Shown: positions 28,536-36,538 of the stretch, piece after piece
How positions within the stretch are numbered: position 1 is the first letter of the stretch
Layout: the number at the start of each line of letters is the position of its first letter
Made by a program: the position numbers and the translations under genes
Source of the DNA: Marispirochaeta sp.
GTDB lineage: Bacteria > Spirochaetota > Spirochaetia > JC444 > Marispirochaetaceae
Direction: 5' to 3'
DNA: 64,000 bases
NCBI RefSeq assembly: GCF_963668165.1
Contig: NZ_OY764210.1
Span: 1 to 64,000 of the forward strand
Notes under the pieces: model-generated
Database searches by the model: none
Seen by the model: only the letters and a program-made list of their open reading frames with translations
Told to the model about the DNA's origin: nothing

Positions 28536-29648
28536 TCAGAGACCGGAGAATTCCGAGGCTTTGTAGTATCCGCTGTCTATCAGTGCTTTTTTAAGGTTTT
28601 CCTTGGTAACGGTGATAACCTCGGACTGAATTGCAAGAACATCCGTAGCACCATTATTATATACACCGTAGGCAAGGGGTTTGTCTCCTTCCAGGATTGC
28701 CACAGCGGCGCTAATCGCGTCTTTAACCAGGGTGCGAACATCCTTGAAAACAGTCATGGACTGCTTGCCGTCGATTATGTACTGAATAGAAGCCTTTTCC
28801 GCATCCTGACCGGAAATGTAGTACTTTGTAACATCAGGATCAGCAGCAAAGACATCAGCTATGGACCGGGCGGTTCCGTCGTTGGGAGCAGCGATGAATA
28901 CCTCGCCTTTCGCGCCAGGACCGACAGAGGTAAGGTTTGCTTCCGCAAGGTTCTTGGCAACATTGAAGTCCCAGTTGGTAGTCACCTGACCGATAATTTT
29001 ACCCATCTCTTCACGGGTCAGCTTCTGCTTGCCGCTCAGGGCTACCGCTTCCGAAGAGTTTCTGATTACGAAGGTACCATCGGCAATCCTGGGCTGCAGA
29101 ATATTCCAGGCGCCTTCGAAAAAGAGAAAGGCGTTATTATCTGTGGCCGCTCCGGCATACAGATAAAGGTTATTGTTCTTGCCTTTTGCGTTTGCCACCA
29201 GGTACTTACCAAACTCTTCCCCAACGGTAATGCTGTTGAAGGTTACATAGTAATCCACATTGGGGGTCCCGGTAATCAGGCGGTCGTAGGAGATTACACT
29301 GACACCGGATTTTTTCGCTTCATCCGCAGCAGATGCTGCAGCAGCGCCGTCATGGGGGCAGATAATCAGGACCTTGATTCCCTTGGAAATCAGGGCCTCA
29401 ACATTGGCCCGTTCCCGGGCGGGATCACCCTGGCTGAAAAGGATCTCGACTGAGTACCCAGCTTCATCAAGGGCATCATTGAACCAGGCTTCATCCTGCA
29501 GCCAGCGGGGCTCGTCCTTGGTAGGCAGGACAATGCCGACAGACAGATCGGATTGGCTCTTTTTTTCTCCGCCGCCGGCGGCAAAGACAGGTCCGGCCAT
29601 GCCGAACACAACCGAGAGAACCAGCAATAACAATACAATTCGCTTCAT
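28536..29648 (-). CDS. chvE: Periplasmic multiple-sugar-binding protein (ChvE/XylF-like)
   Basis: A 370-residue type I periplasmic binding protein. MKRIVLLLLVLSVVFGMAGP with VFA-AGG is a Sec signal peptide. VGIVLPTKDEPRWLQDEAWF, ILFSQGDPARERANVEALI and VISYDRLITGTPNVDYYVTF are characteristic of the ChvE/XylF group that binds aldoses such as xylose, glucose and arabinose. ATG 29648 is preferred over 29690 because it follows a perfect AAGGAGG (29654-29660) and the sigma-54 promoter lies between the two. Confidence 0.9.
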   Translation of the reverse strand: MKRIVLLLLVLSVVFGMAGPVFAAGGGEKKSQSDLSVGIVLPTKDEPRWLQDEAWFNDALDEAGYSVEILFSQGDPARERANVEALISKGIKVLIICPHDGAAAASAADEAKKSGVSVISYDRLITGTPNVDYYVTFNSITVGEEFGKYLVANAKGKNNNLYLYAGAATDNNAFLFFEGAWNILQPRIADGTFVIRNSSEAVALSGKQKLTREEMGKIIGQVTTNWDFNVAKNLAEANLTSVGPGAKGEVFIAAPNDGTARSIADVFAADPDVTKYYISGQDAEKASIQYIIDGKQSMTVFKDVRTLVKDAISAAVAILEGDKPLAYGVYNNGATDVLAIQSEVITVTKENLKKALIDSGYYKASEFSGL

Positions 29649-29677
29649 GAAAACCTCCTTAGAGTTTGACCTGTACA

Positions 29678-29695
29678 ATGCAAGCACCATGCCAA
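29678..29695 (-). promoter_or_regulatory. Sigma-54 (-24/-12) promoter of chvE-gguAB
   Basis: TTGGCATGGTGCTTGCAT matches the sigma-54 consensus (TGGCAY-N5-TTGCW) fully, with GG at 29692-29693 and GC at 29680-29681. The expected start of transcription is near 29668, giving a 20-base leader holding the AAGGAGG box. The gene on its other side codes for a sigma-54-dependent activator. Confidence 0.88.
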
Positions 29696-29713
29696 AAAGT
29701 CAGAAGACGGCAC

Positions 29714-29733
29714 GTAAGTAGTTAACTACTTAC
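29714..29733. promoter_or_regulatory. Perfect 20-bp palindrome, likely activator site
   Basis: GTAAGTAGTTAACTACTTAC is identical to its own reverse complement over all 20 bases. It is centred about 55 bp upstream of the predicted sigma-54 start and lies 66 bp from the stop of the response-regulator gene. A dimeric Fis-type helix-turn-helix, as in that regulator, would be expected to bind such a site. Confidence 0.75.
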
Positions 29734-29798
29734 CAGTAAATGAGTTATTCGCACACAGGGAAATTTGATCTTAACAAAAACAGAAGCTTTTTCGGTGC

Positions 29799-31187
29799 TT
29801 ATGAACCACCAGGCGGTGGTAATGCACCAGGCTCTATACCATATTTTTTTAAACGATAGCGCATGGTATTCCTGGTCACACCCAGCCTGCGGGCTGCAGC
29901 GCTGATATTACCATCGCAGGCATCAAGGGCCGATAAGAGAACTTTCTTTTCCATTCCGTGCAGGGTCCGTCCATTCCCTGCAATGAATTCAACATCACCC
30001 GCAGGGGTAAAGTCGGTCAGATCTTCTTTTTTAATATCAGGAGGCAGATCCTTTTCCTCAATTATGCTGCCGGACGAGAGGACCACACAACGTTCGATTA
30101 CATTTTTCAGCTCCCGTACATTTCCGGGCCAGTTATAGGATTCCAGGGTGCGTAATGCAGGTCCGGCGAGATACCGTTCATCAAGTCCGAAATCCACAAC
30201 AAAGGTATCGAGGAAATATTCTGCCAGAGGGGCAATATCTTCTCTGCGCTTCCGCAAAGGAGGGATTACAAAATGAAAAGTGTTAATGCGGTAAAACAGG
30301 TCCCGGCGAAACGTACCCTCTTCTACCAGCTGTTCCAGATTTCTATTAGTGGCACAGACAATTCGGGTTCGAATCTTGATCGGTCTGGTAGACCCCAGTG
30401 GTTCGATGGTTTTATTTTCCAGCAGACGCAGCAGCTTGGGCTGGATAGAGAGGGGTAAATCCCCGATTTCATCGAGAAAGAGGGTACCTCCCTCGGCCAC
30501 ACGGACCTTTCCTTCAAAATCAGCATCTGCTCCGGTAAAGGCTCCCTTCTTGTATCCGAACAGCTCCGATTCCAAGAGACTCTCCGGAACCGCAGGACAG
30601 TTTATGCTTATGAACGGAAGGTCTTCCTCTCCCTGGTATATAGAATGCAGAGCCCGGGCGATTACCTCTTTTCCGCTGCCGCTCTCTCCGGTTAACAATA
30701 CCGGAGAGGATATTCTGCCAATCTTTCGCAGAGTTTCGGCAATCTCCCTCATTGGAGGAGAGCGAAAAATCAGCGCCAGTTCCTTCTGACCCTCCCGTAA
30801 AGCCATATTCTCCCGTTTAAGCTTGTCAAATTGCCACAAACGGTTGACTGTATGCAGTATAAGTTCCTTGTTAAAGGGCTTGGTAATAAAGTCGACGGCC
30901 CCCAGTTTCATAGCCTCAACGGCCCGTTCAATGGTCCCGTAGGCGGACACCAGGACAAACGGAAGCCACGGCTTGCGCAGTTTGATCTCTTCCAGCAAAG
31001 CGATTCCGTCCATCCCGGGCATCTTATAGTCCGATACAACCAGATCGATCTCCTGATGCTTATCAATCAGATCCAGGGCCTGTACTCCATCCGGGGCAGT
31101 CAGTGTTGCATAGCCGTTAGATTCAAAGAGGATCTTCAGTACGGTCTGCATATTCAGTTCGTCATCGACAATCAGAATGGTTTTCAT
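29799..31187 (-). CDS. Sigma-54-dependent response regulator (NtrC family)
   Basis: A 462-residue three-domain regulator. The receiver domain has the phospho-acceptor Asp53 (VVSDYKMPGMDG) with DDE at 8-10 and the conserved Lys in ITKPF. The AAA+ domain has Walker A GESGSGKE (167-174), the sigma-54 contact loop GAFTGA (215-220) and Walker B TLFLDEIGDL. The C-terminal Fis-type helix-turn-helix (about 420-455) contains NISAAARRLGVTRNTMRYRL. It lies 8 bp after the kinase gene and faces the sigma-54 promoter of the sugar importer, its probable target. Confidence 0.93.
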   Translation of the reverse strand: MKTILIVDDELNMQTVLKILFESNGYATLTAPDGVQALDLIDKHQEIDLVVSDYKMPGMDGIALLEEIKLRKPWLPFVLVSAYGTIERAVEAMKLGAVDFITKPFNKELILHTVNRLWQFDKLKRENMALREGQKELALIFRSPPMREIAETLRKIGRISSPVLLTGESGSGKEVIARALHSIYQGEEDLPFISINCPAVPESLLESELFGYKKGAFTGADADFEGKVRVAEGGTLFLDEIGDLPLSIQPKLLRLLENKTIEPLGSTRPIKIRTRIVCATNRNLEQLVEEGTFRRDLFYRINTFHFVIPPLRKRREDIAPLAEYFLDTFVVDFGLDERYLAGPALRTLESYNWPGNVRELKNVIERCVVLSSGSIIEEKDLPPDIKKEDLTDFTPAGDVEFIAGNGRTLHGMEKKVLLSALDACDGNISAAARRLGVTRNTMRYRLKKYGIEPGALPPPGGS

Positions 31188-31195
31188 AGCATGTC

Positions 31196-33277
31196 CTATA
31201 TAATTACGGTAAAAGTGGTTCCCATTCCGGGGGTAGAATCGACACTGATGGAGCCGTTGTGTTCCTGCACAATTCTATGAACAATGGACAGGCCCAATCC
31301 GGTACCTTTGTTCTTCAAGGTAAAAAAGGGATTGAAGACATTCTGGATCGTTTTCTGGTCCATGCCGCAACCCTGGTCACTGACACTGATTCGGAGAGAA
31401 TCGTTGCTGTATCCAGCCTGTATCAGAACGAGTCCTTCTTCGCCCGCCTCCAGGGCATTCTGAACCAGGTTTCGTACTACCTGCTCCATGAGGTCCTTAT
31501 CCAGTCTGCGGGCGGGGATCCCCGGTTCAATGTCCACCTTCACAGTAACCGCCGGGTGTTTGTCTATAGGCAGCAGCGACAAAGCGGATTCTATGATGTC
31601 TTCTATATAACAGCTGGCACGGTTTATCTGCAGGGGCCGCGCAAAATCAAGAAAATTCTGAAGTATATAATTCAAACTGTCGATCTCGCTCACCAGAAGG
31701 CGGGTCAGTTCAGAATATTGCTCTGAATTCTTCTGAAGTTCCTGTCCATAATTATCCCGCAGCATTTCAGCTGATACCTTCATTATTGCAAGGGGGTTTC
31801 GGATCTGATGTGCAACTCCGGCAACCATTTCTCCAATAGCAGCCAATCGCTGGGAGACAAGCAGCTGTTCCTCAAGTTTCTTGATCTGGGTTATATCAGA
31901 AATAACAGCTATTACTCCCAGCTCCTCTCCTTCACCATCAGAAAAAGGAGAGGTCGATACATTCAGGATCTCCTCCCGCCCGTTAAAAATAAACCGGCAC
32001 TCCTTAAGGGCCACATACTCGCCGTTATATATTCCCTGACGGATAAGGTCCTTTACCTCCTGCGGCAGCACCGCCATCTCCAGGTCCAGAGGCAGACTGT
32101 TCTCGCCGTCCAGATGGACCATGCTGGTTGCAGCGGCGTTGCACGCATTAATCATTCCATCATGCCCTACGGTTATAATGCCGGAACGCACATTATTCAA
32201 AATCAGCTCATTGTAATTGGCAAGAGCAGTCAGCTCCCGGTCACGGTTCTGAAGATTTATCCGCATTCTGTTGACTGACTTTACCAGATCTCCGAACTCA
32301 TCGCCGGAAGTCTGCTGAATAGGGTATGAGAATTCACCGTTCCCAATGCGGGCGACCCCCTCCTGCAGCGCCGTGTATGGACGTAAAAAAGACTGACGGT
32401 AGAACAGTATGCTCAGCATAAGAGCTATGGAAAGCACAAGCACGGTCAAAACGACAGCGAACCTGTTATAATCCCGTATATTCTTTCGCGATTCTCCCAT
32501 ATCCAGCAAACACAACAGTCTGCCATGAGGTGCCCCCAGACTCTCAAGAGGCATAAGGCCCAGAAGATAATCATCAGCAATGGTTATATCCCGCATCGAC
32601 ATGGTATCGGCCCTTTTTAAAAGTCTGGACCATTGCTCATCCTTCAATGTAGACGAGTGCACCGAACGAGTGGGATACTGAACATACGCAATCGAATTAC
32701 TGTTCCGTTCCAGACGGCCAAGAAATTTACCGTCAATGGCAACCCTGGCCCCGATAAGGCCGATAACCTGCTCCTCCCGGACAATCTGGGTCATGCTCCA
32801 CAAGAAAAGTCCCGTACCGTCGTCATGTAAAAAGCTCTGCAGCCCCTGACGAAAGGCTCTGGATACAATCTCAAGTAAAGCTTCATCCGCTGGCGCGGTG
32901 GTGGACTCGTCAAGGGCCAACAGATTTCCGGAATCCACAAAGACAAATATACCATTCAAATCCAGGGCCTTATTGAACAATGACAGCTCGCGCCTGAGAA
33001 GGTTACGCAAACGGAACTCGGTATATTCAATAACATTCTTCTGTCCGGAAAGCAGGCTTACCTTGTTATCCAGATCATCCCTGACCTGCAGCATAAAGGA
33101 ATCCACGTTCTCAGTTACAACCGACATCTGTCCCCGAAAACTGTCTATATTGCTGCGGGAGATTAAAAAATACATGCCAATCTGCGTAAGAAGTCCCTGA
33201 AACAAAACAATTGCAATAAAAGAAAGGACAACTTTCGTAGAAATCTTGACCTTTCCGCGCTTAACAAAGGGAATCAT
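31196..33277 (-). CDS. Membrane sensor histidine kinase
   Basis: A 693-residue kinase. Two membrane helices (16-39 and 272-294) enclose a periplasmic sensor region of about 230 residues; then come HAMP (295-350), PAS (353-466), HisKA with the phospho-acceptor His490 (GVAHQIRNPL) and HATPase with NALEAGEEG, GCGMD and GTGLGLSI boxes. The ATG overlaps the stop of the upstream sugar-binding protein (ATGA), so the two are made together. It should phosphorylate the downstream NtrC-type regulator; the input is probably a ligand-loaded binding protein touching the periplasmic domain. Confidence 0.9.
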   Translation of the reverse strand: MIPFVKRGKVKISTKVVLSFIAIVLFQGLLTQIGMYFLISRSNIDSFRGQMSVVTENVDSFMLQVRDDLDNKVSLLSGQKNVIEYTEFRLRNLLRRELSLFNKALDLNGIFVFVDSGNLLALDESTTAPADEALLEIVSRAFRQGLQSFLHDDGTGLFLWSMTQIVREEQVIGLIGARVAIDGKFLGRLERNSNSIAYVQYPTRSVHSSTLKDEQWSRLLKRADTMSMRDITIADDYLLGLMPLESLGAPHGRLLCLLDMGESRKNIRDYNRFAVVLTVLVLSIALMLSILFYRQSFLRPYTALQEGVARIGNGEFSYPIQQTSGDEFGDLVKSVNRMRINLQNRDRELTALANYNELILNNVRSGIITVGHDGMINACNAAATSMVHLDGENSLPLDLEMAVLPQEVKDLIRQGIYNGEYVALKECRFIFNGREEILNVSTSPFSDGEGEELGVIAVISDITQIKKLEEQLLVSQRLAAIGEMVAGVAHQIRNPLAIMKVSAEMLRDNYGQELQKNSEQYSELTRLLVSEIDSLNYILQNFLDFARPLQINRASCYIEDIIESALSLLPIDKHPAVTVKVDIEPGIPARRLDKDLMEQVVRNLVQNALEAGEEGLVLIQAGYSNDSLRISVSDQGCGMDQKTIQNVFNPFFTLKNKGTGLGLSIVHRIVQEHNGSISVDSTPGMGTTFTVII

Positions 33278-34503
33278 AATCCGATTTCCCTGATCTCGCG
33301 CTGAATAGACCTGAAAGCCTCACCAACGGAGAGCTTTTCCTCCAGCGCGGCAAATACCCATTTCCGGATAATAGCAGACACCTCCTGATACCGCGGATAA
33401 ACCGGCCGGACCTTGGCCCCTCGAACCTGAATCCGCTTGACATCGAAGTATCGGTCCCGTCTGAGAGTATCCGGCTCCGACCATACTTCCCGCCACACTG
33501 GAAACTCATGCAGATAACGCCGTTGAAAATCCGGAGAAGAAAGATAGGAGATAAAACGCCAGGCATTAGTTTTCTGGGTAGAGTTTTTCATGACTGCAAG
33601 TCCCTGAAAGCCGGAAACCGTCGAGCTGGATCCGATCGGCCTGGAATACGGCAGCGGGCTCACCCGAAAATTAAACACCGGGGCTCCGCTTCCATTTGAG
33701 GAAGCTTCTTCCAGTCTGCCGATCAAAAATGTCCAGTTGGTGGTAAACAGGGCGTCGCCCCAGGTAAAAACCTCAGCGGAGAACATTTCTCCTGCATTTA
33801 AACTATACGGATTAAGAAGACCCGCCTGTTTTAATTCTATAAGGTATTCCAGGGCTTTTCGGTTCTCAGCGCGATCTATAAGCAAAGGATCAGAAGATGA
33901 GTCCCATGTATGACCAAAGGCGCCGGAAAGCCAGACAAGTTCGCAGACCAGAACTTCTTCGGACCGCAGGGAATCGAACACGGGATATTCAATAACTCCC
34001 TTTTCTTTCGCTGTATCGGCCATGTGACGCATCTCTTCCAGAGTGCGGGGGGGACTGTCGAATCCGGCCTGGCTCAGAAGATCCATATTTGTATACAGCA
34101 GCTGGAAATTCGCCAGGAAAGGCACACCCCACAATTCCCCGTTATACATATTGGCGCTGTATATCGGGTATATTACCCCCGCCTCTACCTGGCTGCGTAA
34201 ATTATCAGGAACCGGTTCCAGTATACCCCGGTCAGCAAAATCCGCAGTCCATATGTTATCCAGCAGAACAACATCAAAGGCCCCGCTCTTTCCGGAATCT
34301 CCTGTCAATAAATCGTAAATGTCCTCGTACTCTTCAAACTGAAACGCTACCTCTATGCCGGTCTCTTCGGCAAACTCCCGCCCCCGCTGCTCAACATCCC
34401 GGGGGTCATAGCCAGCCTGGGCCATGTAAATTACCCGCAGCGGTTCTGCGGATAAAAATCCGGCACATAGTATAAGTACCGTAAAGAACATCCACCTTGC
34501 CAT
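33274..34503 (-). CDS. Orphan extracellular solute-binding protein, family 1 type
   Basis: A 409-residue binding protein with a Sec signal peptide (MARWMFFTVLILCAGFLSA, cleavage before EP). The mature part has VIYMAQAGYDPRDVEQRG, ELWGVPFLANFQLLYTNMDLL and FQGLAVMKNSTQKTNAWRFI, the pattern of maltose/multiple-sugar (family 1) binding proteins. There are no permease or ATPase genes for it nearby. It overlaps the kinase gene by 4 bp, which suggests that it serves as a sensory co-receptor for the kinase rather than for transport. Confidence 0.85.
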   Translation of the reverse strand: MARWMFFTVLILCAGFLSAEPLRVIYMAQAGYDPRDVEQRGREFAEETGIEVAFQFEEYEDIYDLLTGDSGKSGAFDVVLLDNIWTADFADRGILEPVPDNLRSQVEAGVIYPIYSANMYNGELWGVPFLANFQLLYTNMDLLSQAGFDSPPRTLEEMRHMADTAKEKGVIEYPVFDSLRSEEVLVCELVWLSGAFGHTWDSSSDPLLIDRAENRKALEYLIELKQAGLLNPYSLNAGEMFSAEVFTWGDALFTTNWTFLIGRLEEASSNGSGAPVFNFRVSPLPYSRPIGSSSTVSGFQGLAVMKNSTQKTNAWRFISYLSSPDFQRRYLHEFPVWREVWSEPDTLRRDRYFDVKRIQVRGAKVRPVYPRYQEVSAIIRKWVFAALEEKLSVGEAFRSIQREIREIGL

Positions 34504-34616
34504 AGAAACAAGCTACACCAGCCTTTTGAGGAACACAAGTAATAATTTTTCGTAGCATCGTTTGTTCTGTCAATTCTGTTTACCTATTCATTATGCTTCG
34601 ATAAAATAGAACTGCA

Positions 34617-35381
34617 ATGAATAACACAATCATTTTTGAACCCCATTTTATCGAGCTGATAAAATCATCCACCAGGATACTTGCAGTGACCGGTGCCGGT
34701 ATAAGTACAAGTTCGGGGATCATCGATTTTCGCAGCCCCGGAGGACTGTATGACGTAGCAGTGCAGCGTTATGACCTCCCCTATCCTGAAGCAATATTTG
34801 ATATAAACTATTTTAAAAGAGATCCTGCTCCGTTCTTTAAGTTATCCAGCGATCTTCTTTTAGCGGACATAGAGCCATCCTTGTGCCATCGCTTTCTTGC
34901 AGCCCTGGAAAAAAACGGACAGATACTCCACATAATTACTCAGAACATAGATATGCTTCATGAGAAGGCCGGATCAGCCAAAGTCGTCGAATGTCACGGT
35001 TCCTACCGCAGAGGATATTGTATTTCCTGCGGACAAATTTTTCTATACCGCGATTTCTCCGAATCACTTTTACGGGGCGATGTTCCAAAATGTCCTTCCT
35101 GCGGTGGCATTATTAAACCGGATGTAGTCTTCTTCGGAGAAATGCTGCCCGATGATTTTATGCAGATTTATCATGCAAAACCGTCAGCGGACCTTCTCCT
35201 TGTACTGGGAACATCTCTTACCGTACAGCCGGTTGCCGGATTCGCCCTGGACTATGCACCCCGGGTGCCATCAGTTCTGGTAACCCGCGACCCGACCTCG
35301 TATGACCGTGATTTTGATTATGTTTTTCACTGCAGCCTCGATGATTTCGCCCAAAAAGCCTGGGAAGTACTGGATTTTTAA
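34617..35381 (+). CDS. Sir2-family NAD-dependent protein deacylase
   Basis: A 254-residue sirtuin. NAD-binding GAGISTSSGIIDFRSP begins near residue 26; TQNIDMLHEKAG and the catalytic His in VVECHGSYRRG follow. The zinc site is two pairs of cysteines (CISC and CPSC). VLGTSLTVQPVAGFA completes the Rossmann fold. It would remove acyl groups from protein lysines, for example on metabolic enzymes. It stands alone, divergent from the sensory operon with 113 bp between. Confidence 0.9.
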   Translation: MNNTIIFEPHFIELIKSSTRILAVTGAGISTSSGIIDFRSPGGLYDVAVQRYDLPYPEAIFDINYFKRDPAPFFKLSSDLLLADIEPSLCHRFLAALEKNGQILHIITQNIDMLHEKAGSAKVVECHGSYRRGYCISCGQIFLYRDFSESLLRGDVPKCPSCGGIIKPDVVFFGEMLPDDFMQIYHAKPSADLLLVLGTSLTVQPVAGFALDYAPRVPSVLVTRDPTSYDRDFDYVFHCSLDDFAQKAWEVLDF

Positions 35382-35732
35382 CTTTTTTATGGCGTCTCCC
35401 TCACCCGTTCGGGCTCGGGCCGGGCTTTGCGGGGCTGACGGCCCCGGCACCAAAATTCTTTCCAGGAAATATATCTGATCTCCCGTTTAACCTTACCTGT
35501 AAAACAAGGGATTTTGGTGCCGGGTCTGCCTGCGGCACCCCTTCAATCCCTGACGCGCGGTACAGTAAGAATGCAGTCTTCGACGTCTGTTGCTGTACAA
35601 TCGTGACGCCAGGCTCCGGCCGGCGGAAACTTTCAGTTTCCCTGCCCCCGGGCGTTCCTCGTCGCTGGCGCTCCTGCGGTACGCCCTCGGTCTTCACAGT
35701 ATGGAACCGGGCGTTTGCCTTCGGCAAGCCGC
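35382..35732. repeat. GC-rich extragenic repeat region without genes
   Basis: This stretch has no convincing gene. It holds a perfect inverted repeat CCCGGCACCAAAAT (35443-35456) and ATTTTGGTGCCGGG (35511-35524) around a 54-bp core, and shorter imperfect palindromic units of the form GCGTTCCTCG...GCGGTACGC, one near 35650-35690 and another beyond the insertion sequence at 38130-38157. They look like an intergenic repetitive family. Confidence 0.5.
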
Positions 35733-35815
35733 CCTCGTTCGTAAGCGTCAATTAAACCGCACCTACAAAAGGCACTGATCTGCATCTACAATGGGTTTCC
35801 ATAAGGAGAATCAAG

Positions 35816-36142
35816 ATGCAGAAATACAGCAGTGAAGAACAAGCAACCCATTTAGCGGCATGGCGTTCAAGCGGTCTGAGCGGCCAGGCATATTGCCGTG
35901 AACATGACATTGTTTCAACGATCTTCTACAGTTGGGTAAAAGCCGAGAAGAAACGTACTGCCAGAGAATCAGCATCTTCGCCATTGCTGGTAAAAGTACA
36001 GCCGAATAAGCACACAATCGGTAACTCTTCAGCAGGTATCTGTATTGAACGTCGGGATGTTCGTATCCATCTACCGGCTAATATCGGGATAGAATCATTA
36101 AAAAGTGTCCTGATGCTCCTTGGAGCCATCGATGCTGCTTGA
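35816..36142 (+). CDS. tnpA: IS66 accessory protein TnpA
   Basis: A 108-residue helix-turn-helix protein typical of the first IS66 frame: HLAAWRSSGLSGQAYCREHDI and FYSWVKAEKK. It overlaps the next frame. It starts after AAGGAGAATCAAG. Needed with TnpB for full transposition in studied IS66 elements. Confidence 0.9.
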   Translation: MQKYSSEEQATHLAAWRSSGLSGQAYCREHDIVSTIFYSWVKAEKKRTARESASSPLLVKVQPNKHTIGNSSAGICIERRDVRIHLPANIGIESLKSVLMLLGAIDAA

Positions 36143-36479
36143 TCTGTCAACAATTGAAATCTATGTCCGTCCCGGTCACACCGACATGCGCAAGGCAATA
36201 AACGGCCTGACGGTAATGGTGCAGGATTATATGGATCAGAATCCCCTCTCCGGCAGCCTCTACCTGTTTTGTAATCGGCAGCGGCGGATACTCAAAGCCC
36301 TCTACTGGGACCGGAACGGTTTTTGTCTCTGGCAGAAAAGATTAGAGAAGCACAAATTCCCCTGGCCCATGACCCAGGAGGATGCGCGACAGATCAGCAC
36401 CGAACAGTTATCGCTCCTCTTGAAGGGGATTGATTTCCGGCATGAGCATACTGCGTTGAAATATTCGCACGTTTCATAG
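36132..36479 (+). CDS. tnpB: IS66 accessory protein TnpB (Orf2)
   Basis: A 115-residue protein of the IS66 Orf2 family: IEIYVRPGHTDMRKAINGLT, LYLFCNRQRRILKALYWDRN and GFCLWQKRLEKHKFPWP are the family's conserved blocks. The ATG at 36132 overlaps the end of tnpA by 11 bp; an in-frame ATG at 36120 would add four residues. Confidence 0.93.
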   Translation: MLLDLSTIEIYVRPGHTDMRKAINGLTVMVQDYMDQNPLSGSLYLFCNRQRRILKALYWDRNGFCLWQKRLEKHKFPWPMTQEDARQISTEQLSLLLKGIDFRHEHTALKYSHVS

Positions 36480-36538
36480 AAATATCTGCCAGACAGGAAT
36501 TTACATGCAGGCAAAGGCATGCTAGAATTCCAGACACG

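Noticed and set aside
28521..29453. A 310-codon plus-strand open frame opposite the ChvE-like gene
   Set aside because: Shadow frame without ribosome site or family motifs.
34504..34616. Promoter for the sirtuin gene
   Set aside because: Only weak hexamers (for example TTACCT and TAAAAT) can be found; not reliable.
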